64,000 bases of DNA from Bacteroidales bacterium SW299 (GCA_019550975.1 SDWH01000001.1:1-64000); one strand, 5' to 3'. Positions 32,553-40,214 are shown, numbered from the stretch's first letter. Notes: generated by a model not told the origin, from the letters alone. A program made the numbers and translations.

Positions 32553-32563
32553 ACACTTAAAAT

Positions 32564-32785
32564 TTATCTGTTATTACCCTGTTCTTTCTTTTCTATCCAT
32601 TTATCCCGCCTGTGGCGGCACTCTGCCAGCGTTTTAGCCACTGTGGAAAACAGTTCCCCGTCCGTGTGGCGGTAGTCGTACTGGTAAAATATCCGTCCCT
32701 TGAATGCGACCGGACGGTATTTTACAAACTTTTCCTCTCCCGGTGCTTGGGTGATGCTCACCCCGTTTCTGTTCAATGATTGCAT
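32564..32785 (-). CDS. DUF3873-family small protein (ICE copy)
   Basis: A 73-residue protein from the ATG at 32785; the longer frame to 32962 overlaps the next gene and lacks similarity. It has the DUF3873 core QYDYRHTDGELFSTVAKTL followed by ECRHRRDKW. A homologue with the same core is encoded in the adjacent prophage at 39154-39363. Function unknown. These proteins are common on Bacteroidales mobile elements. Confidence 0.75.
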   Translation of the reverse strand: MQSLNRNGVSITQAPGEEKFVKYRPVAFKGRIFYQYDYRHTDGELFSTVAKTLAECRHRRDKWIEKKEQGNNR

Positions 32786-32805
32786 GATATTCTGTTTTTT
32801 ATTCG

Positions 32806-33018
32806 TTATATACTCAATAGGGAAAGCAACAGCAGGAAAAGCAGAGCCACGCACAACGCATAAAACGCCGACAGGCAGACCCGGAGCAGGAAACAGGCGG
32901 CACGAAATACAAGATATGCCGTTACCGCCGTGATTGCTCCGGCTGTGCAGGCGAGCCGCCACACAAGGCAGAACAATAACACCCGCAGGATGATTTTATA
33001 AATGCTTTTCCGTTTCAT
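32806..33018 (-). CDS. Small hydrophobic ICE protein
   Basis: A 70-residue, Leu/Ala/Cys-rich protein with two or three likely transmembrane segments after a basic N-terminus (MKRKSIYKIILRVLLFCLVW). Family not recognised. It lies between the DUF3873 and ArdA genes on the same strand with short gaps, so it is probably part of the same operon. Confidence 0.5.
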   Translation of the reverse strand: MKRKSIYKIILRVLLFCLVWRLACTAGAITAVTAYLVFRAACFLLRVCLSAFYALCVALLFLLLLSLLSI

Positions 33019-33068
33019 CGTTTCTCTGTTTATGCGGGCAGGGCTTTTAACCCCGCCCGAATGGTCGT

Positions 33069-33602
33069 TTAAGCCGCCCGGAATACAAACCCGTCATCAA
33101 ACCAGTAGTCGCACATGAACAAATCACGGGCAAACTGTTTGTAGTCGAAATAGGTTTTTGCGAACTCCGGCAGGTCGTAACATTCTTCCACGATTTGGTA
33201 GGCGAAATCTTCTTCATCGTCATATTGTCCCTGATATTCGTCCTGAAAGTCCCGTACAAGGTCGTCCGCATCTTCCTCGCTCAAATCATGGCTTTTGTAG
33301 TTGCACCACACGAAAAAGGCTTCCTGTTCGGTGTCGCCCAACTTTTCCACCGCATCCCGCAAGGTGAAGAAGTTCTCGGAAATCCAGCTTTCGCCGATTA
33401 GGTTTTCCGGTACGTTCTCCCAGTCCTGAAACATATACTCCGCATCTTCCTCGTCCTTGTGAAGCTCCCGGCAGGCTTCGTAAAAATCTTCCTTGTCCGA
33501 ATAGTCCGACAGGTCAAGCCATGCCCCGAACAATGAACCGTTGTTGTACTTGCCATAAGTGCCTACATAAACTCTTGCTTCCGATAATGTTGCCGCTTCC
33601 AT
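33069..33602 (-). CDS. ardA: ArdA antirestriction protein
   Basis: A 177-residue, very acidic protein. ArdA features include ARVYVGTYGKYNNGSLFGAW near the N-terminus, clusters of Asp/Glu, and a C-terminal YFDYKQFARDLFMCDYW. ArdA mimics B-form DNA and blocks type I restriction enzymes, protecting incoming ICE DNA after conjugation. It heads the leftward accessory block. Confidence 0.88.
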   Translation of the reverse strand: MEAATLSEARVYVGTYGKYNNGSLFGAWLDLSDYSDKEDFYEACRELHKDEEDAEYMFQDWENVPENLIGESWISENFFTLRDAVEKLGDTEQEAFFVWCNYKSHDLSEEDADDLVRDFQDEYQGQYDDEEDFAYQIVEECYDLPEFAKTYFDYKQFARDLFMCDYWFDDGFVFRAA

Positions 33603-34362
33603 ATCCTGTAATTTTTAAGTTTTTAATTTTATGCGGATTTGAGAGGTGAGGGAGTTGAAGTTTCACTGAACTTTTTTCCTGTTTCCCGTAAATCCGACTT
33701 TTTTTTTATGCGTCTTCCGGTCGGGTCGGTCGTTTTCGTTTCACATAGGCTTAAAAGGGCAGTGTTTAGAGTTTGCAGGGTTTTGTGGAAAAAATACCTC
33801 GCAACGAATGTCGCAGGGAAGATTTTTTCGCCAAACCTGAAAAGGCTTGACCTTGCAAACCCGTGAAGAACACGTAACTACCTTTGCCTATTGAAATGAT
33901 AAAAACGACCTCCCGGTTGGAGGACTGCTTAATGAGGAAGATTTACAGGTTGGGAAACAGGGGAAAAGTTCTTGTTCCCCATTCAGTCCATTAGGGAATT
34001 GCCTATGCGGGCGGGAAAAACAAGTGTATCGGGAGTTCACCTTCCGATACTCTTGTGCGGGTTTCCAAAGGCTCTTTTCACGAAAGACAGTCTGCGATGC
34101 CATGCACCGCTGGCGTTTCGAGGAATGTGGCTTTGGAAAAGGATATAAAAAATACGGGTAGTCCACAGACTGCCCGCATGATGGATGATAGCCATTGGCG
34201 AAATAGGCGTATGACGAATGTTGTCAGGAGTTATCACAAATTGTGATAGCTCCCGATCATCACTCGTCTTTGCCCAACTCAAACATGGAATAACCGGGAA
34301 AGCATCTGCAAGCCCATAATTGTATATTTTAAGGATTAAGTAATGTTGGAATAATGCAGCAA
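33603..34362. other. 760-bp non-coding region with several hairpins
   Basis: No convincing gene is seen between ardA and the integrase. The stretch has strong inverted repeats: GTATCGG/CCGATAC near 34027-34053, GGGTAGTC/GACTGCCC with a CACA loop (34156-34175), and a 13-bp arm palindrome with one mismatch at 34222-34248 (GGAG, TATCACAA / TTGTGATA, CTCC). It could hold a small RNA or regulatory sites for the integrase. Short reading frames exist on both strands but lack support. Confidence 0.4.
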
Positions 34363-34389
34363 GAACAGGTCGCAGTTTACGACCTGTTC
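34363..34389 (-). terminator. Hairpin downstream of the integrase gene
   Basis: Perfect 10-bp stem GAACAGGTCG/CGACCTGTTC with a 7-nt loop, lying 14 bp after the integrase stop on the minus strand. No strong T run follows, so termination efficiency is uncertain. Confidence 0.55.
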
Positions 34390-34402
34390 CCTATAATCAA
34401 AA

Positions 34403-35638
34403 TCACATGGCGACTTCCTTATAAATCTTTTCGATACCGACAAATTTCTTGTCAAGCCCCTGCATATCGCTGCTAATCTTGTTGTTAGTGATGCGGGCGT
34501 AAATTTGTGTTGTTTCAATGTTAGTATGTCCCAGCATCTTGCTGACGGTTTCAATGGGCACACCCTTTGCCAGCGTGGTGGTCGTGGCGAACGTGTGCCG
34601 GGCAAGATGGAATGTGAGGTTCTTTTTAATCCCGCACACATCGGCAATCTCTTTCAGGTAGGCATTCAGCTTTTGGTTGCTGATTATAGGTAATATCTTT
34701 CCGTCCGGCAGCTTGCCTTTGTATTTCTTCAATATCATTTTGGGAATATCCAACAGGGGAACATTCACGTCCGTGTTGGTCTTTTGCCGCTTCGTCATTA
34801 TCCACAGATTACCGTCAAATGACTTTCGGATATTCTCTTGCCGCAGGTTGGCGACATCACTGTAAGCCAGACCGCAGAAACAGGAAAAGATGAACAAGTC
34901 CCTGACGTGTTCCAAACGCTCGGAAGCCATTTTCTTTTTGAGGATGATTTTTATCTCGTCTTCCGTCAAATAGCCCCTGTCCACTTTTTCCAGCCGGATT
35001 TTATAGCTGGCGAACGGGTCTTTGTCCAGTATGCCATTGTTTCGGGCTATGATGATGATGCGCTTGAAAAACTGCATGAACTTGGCGGTGGTGTTGTAAC
35101 CGCACTTGCAGGCTGTACGCAAATATAACTCGAAATCGGTAATGAACATCGGGGTTATTTCCCGGATGGAAATATCAGAAAGGTTATATTTACTCTGTAT
35201 AAACTCCGCAAGGTGACGGCGTGTAACCTCATACTTGCGGTAGGTCGCTATCGTCTTGGATATGCCAACAAGCTGTTTCACGTCCTCATTGTGCTTTTGG
35301 AACAAGGCAAGGATGGTTTCGTGGTTCTCGCTGTGTCCCAAAAACTCGTTTTTAACTTTCTCGGCAGTAACGTAATTATCACGCCGCTGCATTTCGTGGT
35401 AGATGGTGTTCAGCGATGCGTTTATATCGCTTAACATACGGTTGATACGTCCGGCTTCCGCCGTGCGTCCGATAGCCTTGCCAGCCTTACCGTCCCACAT
35501 TTCAGGCAACACGTCCAATTTAGTATTAAAACGGCTTGCCACACCGTCCACTGTGATACGGGCGAAAAGGGGGTACGCACCGCCCGCTTTCTGCTTGTCT
35601 TTCTTTGCGTAAAAGCAAATGTTGAATGTCGATTTCAT
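34403..35638 (-). CDS. IntDOT-like tyrosine integrase of the ICE
   Basis: A 411-residue tyrosine recombinase. An N-terminal arm-binding domain (STFNICFYAKKDKQKAGGAY) precedes a SAM-like core-binding domain and a catalytic domain. Catalytic motifs HLARHTFAT, LGHTNIETT and the Tyr in QIYARI are present. The usual first arginine is replaced: the motif reads FCGLAYSDV (Ala near residue 258). IntDOT also lacks this arginine (it has Ser), so the enzyme is probably active by the same tolerant mechanism. It sits at the right ICE end with arm-like and core repeats upstream. Confidence 0.88.
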   Translation of the reverse strand: MKSTFNICFYAKKDKQKAGGAYPLFARITVDGVASRFNTKLDVLPEMWDGKAGKAIGRTAEAGRINRMLSDINASLNTIYHEMQRRDNYVTAEKVKNEFLGHSENHETILALFQKHNEDVKQLVGISKTIATYRKYEVTRRHLAEFIQSKYNLSDISIREITPMFITDFELYLRTACKCGYNTTAKFMQFFKRIIIIARNNGILDKDPFASYKIRLEKVDRGYLTEDEIKIILKKKMASERLEHVRDLFIFSCFCGLAYSDVANLRQENIRKSFDGNLWIMTKRQKTNTDVNVPLLDIPKMILKKYKGKLPDGKILPIISNQKLNAYLKEIADVCGIKKNLTFHLARHTFATTTTLAKGVPIETVSKMLGHTNIETTQIYARITNNKISSDMQGLDKKFVGIEKIYKEVAM

Positions 35639-35765
35639 ATACTCACTTTTTAGTTACAAAAATACTGTAAATACTTAAAAATGAGTTTTATGCAGGCTCG
35701 CCAAACACCGACAGAAGTTCGCCAATTTCCGACTATCTGTACCCCCTTTTTGATTTTGTTTGTCC

Positions 35766-35787
35766 GGGGTACGAGTTAGGTTAGAAA
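35766..35787 (+). repeat. Right-end arm-type site candidate
   Basis: Matches the left-end segment 231-252 at 19 of 22 positions in direct orientation. It lies between the integrase start and the right core. A further shared 10-mer, TTGTCTGTTC, is at 35874-35883. Confidence 0.4.
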
Positions 35788-35843
35788 CCTTGTCTTTTAG
35801 GGGCGAAAAAATGTACTTTAAGGCAGACACAAGGGGATAAAAA

Positions 35844-35875
35844 AAGTCCCACAAATCATTGAATTTGTGGGACTT
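35844..35875. terminator. Hairpin at the right ICE end
   Basis: Perfect 13-bp stem AAGTCCCACAAAT/ATTTGTGGGACTT with a 6-nt loop, preceded by an A run. It mirrors the hairpin at 81-122, both lying 32-35 nt before the 13-bp core. Confidence 0.6.
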
Positions 35876-35910
35876 GTCTGTTCGTTGTCCGGTTTTGTCC
35901 GTAACGTTCA

Positions 35911-35923
35911 GCGGAGAGACAGG
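35911..35923 (+). other. Putative right attachment core (attR) of the ICE
   Basis: Exact second copy of GCGGAGAGACAGG. It marks the likely right boundary of the ICE; prophage sequence begins shortly after. The gap 35639-36069 holds no gene, only the arm-like repeat, the hairpin, this core and the inverted repeat at 35941-35989. Confidence 0.5.
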
Positions 35924-35940
35924 CTCTAAGAGGTTTATTT

Positions 35941-35989
35941 TAAGACATAGGCAGACGTACCCAATAAGTATATAACTGCTTATGTCTTA
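35941..35989. repeat. Inverted repeat at the ICE-prophage junction
   Basis: Arms TAAGACATAGGCAG (35941-35954) and CTGCTTATGTCTTA (35976-35989) match at 13 of 14 positions with a 21-nt spacer. It lies 80 bp downstream of the prophage integrase gene end and could be its terminator or part of the phage attachment region. Confidence 0.45.
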
Positions 35990-36069
35990 TTGTTTTAGTT
36001 GATACCATTTGAAACTGCCATAATCAAACATTAAATCAGTATTTGGGCGTATTTTTGGGCGTGTGCATT

Positions 36070-37386
36070 TTACCCATTATTATCAGTTTTCCCGAAGTTG
36101 TCAAACCGTGCCATATTTTCGGCTTTTGCCGCATCTACTATTTTAATATAAGGCTTCATAGCTTTATAGTCGCTGTGTCCCGTCCATTCCATTATAACCG
36201 AAGCAGGAATACCAAGGCGAAGCGCATTAACTATAAAAGTTCGCCTTCCGCAATGTGTGGTAAGAACCGCATATTTAGGTACTACAACCTCTTTGCGTTC
36301 ACTACCACTATACGACACGACACTAACAAGCTCATCCAACCCGGCGATTTCGGCAGCTTCATGTAGATGCTCATTCATTTTTACGTTGCTTAATACGGGC
36401 AAAGCCTTATTTCCGGGCAAGTGTATTCCCTTGTATTTATCAAGTATTGCAAGAGCATAGCTATTTAGCTCAATATGTAGCCTATCGGTTGTTTTCTTTG
36501 TAACAATAGAGATATAAGGAGGAACAGCATCGCGTTTTACGTCAGAAGATTTAAGCCGCGCTACGTCAGAATAACGCAACCCGGTAAAACAACAGAAACA
36601 AAACACATCGCGAACAGGAGATAACGACGGTTTATTAGGGGGAAACTTAAAGTTCATAAAGTGCTGCAATTCGTCCCACGTCAAAAATATGACTTCTTTA
36701 CAGTCCAATCCCTTGAAGCGTGGGCGATATTGCAAATGAGCAGCACCGGAGTAATAACCGTTAGCGGAAGCCCAACGCAAAAACCAACGAACAAAACCTA
36801 CGTTTTTGGCGACCGTAGTATTAAGTTGCCCTTCTTCTTTTTGCAGATATGATACAAAGGCGGCAAAGTCAGACTTTGAAAAATCATCTAAGGAAAGTTC
36901 CGGGCGAAAGTTCATTAAGTGATGTTTGATACTTGCGAATTTGGTATAGGTTGCTTTCGTCCAATTATTCGTAACACCCATTTCAGAAGTAAACCTATCA
37001 AAGACCTCGAAGAAGCCCGGCGATTGTTGCTGGGCTTCTTCTTTTTCATCGGTAACGTGCCGACCGATTGAAGCATAGAAAAGCGGCTTAAATTCTTTTG
37101 GCGTTGGCGTTCGGTGGTGTTCAAGTTCAAAACGCGTTAAGACTTCTTCGACCTTAGAAACCATATTAGAAAGACCCCTATTTATTTCGCCCGAAGTTTG
37201 CTTATAGCAATTCTTAGAACCGAGCGTTACCCGTTGGCTTTCCTTATCCCATTTGTTAGCCTCAATTACATACCCGGAATGAATATCTATACGATACCCG
37301 GAATAACATACGCGCAAACGGATAGGAACGCTTTTTGCGTTCATCCCTTCACGGGTTGATAGTTGAAACTTAACGCTATACTTCAT
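36070..37386 (-). CDS. Prophage tyrosine integrase
   Basis: A 438-residue tyrosine recombinase with all catalytic motifs: Arg in FTGLRYSDVARL, HCGRRTF, TGHSDYKAM and the Tyr in KPYIKI. The N-terminus has a Bacteroidales arm-binding domain (VKFQLSTREGMNAKSVPIRL). It is distinct from the ICE integrase, which lacks the first Arg. It is the last gene of the leftward lysogeny module and probably acts on a site in the 35924-36069 gap and one beyond the window. Confidence 0.88.
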   Translation of the reverse strand: MKYSVKFQLSTREGMNAKSVPIRLRVCYSGYRIDIHSGYVIEANKWDKESQRVTLGSKNCYKQTSGEINRGLSNMVSKVEEVLTRFELEHHRTPTPKEFKPLFYASIGRHVTDEKEEAQQQSPGFFEVFDRFTSEMGVTNNWTKATYTKFASIKHHLMNFRPELSLDDFSKSDFAAFVSYLQKEEGQLNTTVAKNVGFVRWFLRWASANGYYSGAAHLQYRPRFKGLDCKEVIFLTWDELQHFMNFKFPPNKPSLSPVRDVFCFCCFTGLRYSDVARLKSSDVKRDAVPPYISIVTKKTTDRLHIELNSYALAILDKYKGIHLPGNKALPVLSNVKMNEHLHEAAEIAGLDELVSVVSYSGSERKEVVVPKYAVLTTHCGRRTFIVNALRLGIPASVIMEWTGHSDYKAMKPYIKIVDAAKAENMARFDNFGKTDNNG

Positions 37387-37691
37387 TTCTTATCGGTCAT
37401 CATTTCGCCGCGCCCGGTAAGCAACCAATGCGCAGATATAGGATAATTAGCCACCATAATATATAAGGCTTCTACTTCCAAGTTCTTATATCTCGGCTGA
37501 TAGCCCGGCTTAGGGGTTATTCCATAGCCTAACCGCATTTCCCTATAACGCGGTGCGCTAAGGTTGTGCAGTTCGCAGAAGTGGCTCAAAGAATCTATTT
37601 TGCCAAGATTGACAAGCATATCAATAGCCACGAAGAACCGGCGGTTTATAGCTTCGCTAATTGGCGAAGTCTTTACTATTGTCCGGGGCAT
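37383..37691 (-). CDS. Phage HTH-like protein upstream of the integrase
   Basis: A 102-residue protein overlapping the integrase start by 4 bp. It has a helical N-terminal part (AINRRFFVAIDMLVNLGKID) and a repressor-like ending (ISAHWLLTGRGEMM). The phrase WLLTGRGEM is typical of Bacteroidales phage repressor-type HTH proteins. It may regulate integrase or act as an excisionase-like factor; function is not proven. Confidence 0.65.
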   Translation of the reverse strand: MPRTIVKTSPISEAINRRFFVAIDMLVNLGKIDSLSHFCELHNLSAPRYREMRLGYGITPKPGYQPRYKNLEVEALYIMVANYPISAHWLLTGRGEMMTDKK

Positions 37692-37858
37692 AGCGAAGCG
37701 TTTATATTAAACATCATTACATTGTATTCATCTTCCGGCACTAACGCCGTTTCTTTTCCAGCCAAATAAGCATCTTCCAAGGCTTGAAAGACAGAACCGG
37801 GGATAAACGGGTAGTAAGCCCGGTTGCTATAAAACATATCTACATTTATTTCTACCAT
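37676..37858 (-). CDS. Small phage hypothetical protein
   Basis: A 60-residue protein using ATG 37858 (MVEINVDMFYSNRAYYPFIP); a longer frame to 37933 is possible. It overlaps the next gene by 16 bp, consistent with an operon. The sequence suggests a compact alpha/beta protein with no recognised family. The start is uncertain. Confidence 0.5.
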   Translation of the reverse strand: MVEINVDMFYSNRAYYPFIPGSVFQALEDAYLAGKETALVPEDEYNVMMFNINASLCPGQ

Positions 37859-38069
37859 AGGACAGTTATTTTTCTCGAATTTTTGATTTAAGCGCATTTC
37901 TTGTTGAAATGGCAGTGTTACCCACCCAAACAAAAAGAAGCGAAATTAGGGGCGTTTCTGTGCGTTTGAGGGTATCACTATAATACATATTATTTTTCCC
38001 GATTTCATAGCCTAACACTCTCTATAATAATGTATAACGACTACCACAAAGAAACCTTTTTGCCGAAAG

Positions 38070-38498
38070 CTACACGGCAGCGGCACATCCGGCATTGCTT
38101 TCCGGTTGGGCAGCGGCTTTTTTGTTCTGTTCGGCGAGCATTTCAATGGTACGCTGTTGGCTTTCTATAATAGAGAGCAAACGCGCCTTTTCTTCTTTGG
38201 CATCTTCAAGAAGTTTATACAGCATTTCAGAAGGCGTTATTTCGGTGCTTTTTGCTTCCGTGTCCGCTTCCGGGCGTACAGAAAGAAGCATTTCGCCCTC
38301 CCCACGCATTAGCCAAACGGGGTTAAGTTGTGGGTATTGTTCGGTTATTGCTTCCAATTTGTCTGCCTTTATAGACCTTTTAATGCTTGCAATATACGCA
38401 GAACCTACGCCGATTGTGCGGCAAAATTCCCTTTCGCTTATATTTAGATAAGCTATGAATTTCTTAATTCGCTCTTTTACACCACTTTCATTTTGCAT
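38070..38498 (-). CDS. CI-like phage repressor
   Basis: A 142-residue protein. An N-terminal helix-turn-helix (SEREFCRTIGVGSAYIASIK) is followed by LNPVWLMRGEGEMLL, typical of Bacteroidales phage repressors, and then a C-terminal coiled coil (KEEKARLLSIIESQQRTIEM). No LexA-type protease domain is present. It reads away from a divergent region containing the early promoter and two direct repeats, so it is the best candidate for the lysogeny repressor. Confidence 0.7.
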   Translation of the reverse strand: MQNESGVKERIKKFIAYLNISEREFCRTIGVGSAYIASIKRSIKADKLEAITEQYPQLNPVWLMRGEGEMLLSVRPEADTEAKSTEITPSEMLYKLLEDAKEEKARLLSIIESQQRTIEMLAEQNKKAAAQPESNAGCAAAV

Positions 38499-38547
38499 AT
38501 TGTATCCTAATGTATCTAAACGTTAAAAATCAAGCGCACGGCGAAAA

Positions 38548-38593
38548 TTGTATGCTTTTTATTTGCTTATTGTATGCTTTTACATTACATTTG
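38548..38593 (+). promoter_or_regulatory. Early phage promoter with repeated operator candidates
   Basis: TTTG at 38562-38565 and TACATTTG at 38586-38593 are 20 nt apart, a good Bacteroidales promoter. TTGTATGCTTTT occurs at 38548-38559 and again at 38570-38581 (22-bp period), bracketing the -33 box. A repressor bound there would block the promoter. Confidence 0.6.
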
Positions 38594-38685
38594 CACCGTG
38601 TTAGTTATTCATTCGCAAAGATAAGCAAAAAATTAGCGGACAGCAATAGCGTAAACACGCTAAATTACAGAAAAATAAAAGCTAT

Positions 38686-38913
38686 ATGGTACACTCAAGT
38701 AAAACAATTAACCGCAATTTCTTGATAAAAGCAAGCGGTATAGACGGAAAAGGAAAGCGCATAAACAAATTAGTAGGCGTTACCGGACTTCTTGAATTGG
38801 TTGGCGAAGTCTTAGCAGACAAATTTGTAACAAGGGCGTTCAACACGATGAACGGCGACAGTTGCCGCTGTTGCTTACGTCGTGGGTTAAGAATTACATT
38901 TTATTTCAAATAA
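38686..38913 (+). CDS. Small phage early protein
   Basis: A 75-residue basic protein (KASGIDGKGKRINKLVGVTG, then a Cys pair CRCCLRRGLRITFYFK). This type of short protein recurs in Bacteroidales prophages and ICEs; its function is unknown. It is the first gene after the early promoter, so it may act in the early switch. Confidence 0.65.
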   Translation: MVHSSKTINRNFLIKASGIDGKGKRINKLVGVTGLLELVGEVLADKFVTRAFNTMNGDSCRCCLRRGLRITFYFK

Positions 38914-38921
38914 TCACGACT

Positions 38922-39140
38922 ATGGTTGTTAATTTCAAAAAGCTAAAAACACAGATAAAGCCTTTCAAGCCGGAAGAAGGCTTCAATGGGCGCAAAGGTT
39001 ATATGTTCATAGCTACAAAAGAGCAGAAAAATAGGGGCGTTTGTAGCGTGAAAAGACCGGGAAGCAAACGCGGACTTATAGCCGCTTTGGTGGAGTTCAT
39101 ACAATATGATGCGGATTTCAAACGAGAATTTACACTATAA
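38922..39140 (+). CDS. Small phage hypothetical protein
   Basis: A 72-residue basic protein from ATG 38922 (MVVNFKKLKTQIKPFKPEEG). The longer frame from 38862 overlaps the previous gene. No family is recognised. Same-strand spacing of 8 bp from the previous gene supports co-transcription. Confidence 0.55.
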   Translation: MVVNFKKLKTQIKPFKPEEGFNGRKGYMFIATKEQKNRGVCSVKRPGSKRGLIAALVEFIQYDADFKREFTL

Positions 39141-39153
39141 TAAAGGAGGTATT

Positions 39154-39363
39154 ATGGCAATGAACGATAACAACGGGTGCAGCATTTGCGCCGCAGGAAG
39201 TGAGAACTACGAAACATTCAGTACCCGGATAGGAAGGAAAAGGGTTAAACGTGTGCAATACGATTACAGGCATACAGACGGCGAACTGTTCAGCTGCATC
39301 GGTGGGACATTGGAAGAGTGCAGGGAACGCCGGGACAAATGGCTCAACGCTAAAAAGGCTTGA
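39154..39363 (+). CDS. DUF3873-family small protein (phage copy)
   Basis: A 69-residue protein from ATG 39154, preceded by an unusually strong Shine-Dalgarno, AAAGGAGGT. The core QYDYRHTDGELFSCIGGTL followed by ECRERRDKWL matches the ICE protein at 32564-32785. DUF3873 function is unknown. Presence on both neighbouring elements suggests a mobile-element role such as establishment or host takeover (inference). Confidence 0.75.
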   Translation: MAMNDNNGCSICAAGSENYETFSTRIGRKRVKRVQYDYRHTDGELFSCIGGTLEECRERRDKWLNAKKA

Positions 39364-39390
39364 CGGGTAAGGGCGTATTTTCCGATATGA

Positions 39391-39407
39391 CGTATCAATA
39401 TAATACG
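39391..39407. promoter_or_regulatory. CGTAT-N7-ATACG motif, copy 1
   Basis: CGTATCAATATAATACG, an inverted repeat with 7-bp centre. Related copies lie at 52477-52493, 58741-58757 and 63313-63329, each in a phage intergenic region. Confidence 0.55.
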
Positions 39408-39469
39408 ATTAACAGGATAACACTATATAAGCCAACGGAAAGAGAACCCCTCTTGTAAAGGCTATAAAC

Positions 39470-39538
39470 CGGTGACGGCGGAAACAGCACCGCAGCGCGG
39501 ACGCTTCGGGCGTAGGTGGGGCAAACCCACCGCCGCGC
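39470..39538 (+). ncRNA. Compact three-way-junction RNA-like structure
   Basis: Bases 39495-39538 can fold into three stems: GCGCGG/CCGCGC (39495-39500 with 39533-39538), ACGC/GCGT with a TTCGG loop (39501-39513), and GGTGGG/CCCACC with a GCAAA loop (39515-39531). Junction linkers are 0, 1 and 1 nt. An upstream hairpin, CGGTG/CACCG (39470-39492), adjoins it. It lies in the untranslated gap before 39569; it may be a small RNA or leader element. Confidence 0.45.
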
Positions 39539-39568
39539 ACGAAATAGTAACTATAAAACAAAAACATT

Positions 39569-39811
39569 ATGGTATTGACAGAAACGAATAGAAAGGTAGG
39601 ACGGCTCGGTTTCCTTAGCGGACTGAACCAAGTGAAGATGGGCGTTTACAAAGAGGTGGTAGCCGAATTGTACAAGGCTTTGGGAATAAACAACCGTAAC
39701 AGCTTCTACGCATACAGGGACGGAAAGATAGAGCCCAAGGTTACGCAAGCCGAAGCGGTGGAAAGCGTGTTTAACCGGTACGGAATTACTGAAAACATTT
39801 GGGGAGCATGA
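39569..39811 (+). CDS. Phage HTH-like early protein
   Basis: An 80-residue protein. The segment VAELYKALGINNRNSFYAYR plus DGKIEPKVTQAEAVESVF reads as a small DNA-binding helical domain. The exact family is not recognised. Its stop overlaps the ATG of the LuxR-type gene, so the two are coupled. Confidence 0.6.
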   Translation: MVLTETNRKVGRLGFLSGLNQVKMGVYKEVVAELYKALGINNRNSFYAYRDGKIEPKVTQAEAVESVFNRYGITENIWGA

Positions 39812-40203
39812 AACTACACGCGCTATTGAGCAAACGGGAAACGCAGGTAGCCGAATTGCTTGCATGGGGCGCGAGCAAAAAGGAAGTGGCAAGCAAGTTA
39901 TTTGTTTCCACGCGAACCGTAGAGAATACTGCACGGAACATATACGCAAAATTGGGAATACAGAAGGCTACGGAATTGTGCGTATGGTGGTTTTGCACAA
40001 AGTGCGGAGTGCCCGTAAGTCTTGACCCGTTGAAACGGGCATTTACGGCTGTCCTGCTTCTTTTGGTATTGCTTCCAAGAGAACTGACAGGAAACGGCGA
40101 TTTGTTCAGAATAGGCAGGGACAGACGGATAGCACGGGTAACAAGGACTTTCCGGCGATACGGAGAGGATGAAGGAACAGAAGATTTTTTCAGAACATAT
40201 TAA
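39808..40203 (+). CDS. LuxR-type HTH protein with C-terminal membrane segment
   Basis: A 131-residue protein from ATG 39808. The first 65 residues form a LuxR/GerE HTH (LSKRETQVAELLAWGASKKE, then LFVSTRTVENTARNIYAKLG). A hydrophobic stretch (AFTAVLLLLVLLP) and a basic tail follow. LuxR-HTH proteins without a sensor domain are common in Bacteroidales prophages. It probably controls early genes. The membrane segment would make it a tethered regulator, which is unusual. Confidence 0.7.
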   Translation: MKLHALLSKRETQVAELLAWGASKKEVASKLFVSTRTVENTARNIYAKLGIQKATELCVWWFCTKCGVPVSLDPLKRAFTAVLLLLVLLPRELTGNGDLFRIGRDRRIARVTRTFRRYGEDEGTEDFFRTY

Positions 40204-40214
40204 ACGGTTGGATC

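Noticed and set aside
33639-33866. Plus-strand open frame between ardA and the integrase
   Set aside because: No domain, no ribosome-binding site and low-complexity ends. The surrounding hairpins suggest non-coding sequence.
34037-34282. Open frames on both strands near 34037-34282
   Set aside because: They overlap each other across the hairpins at 34156 and 34222 and neither shows a domain or start signal.
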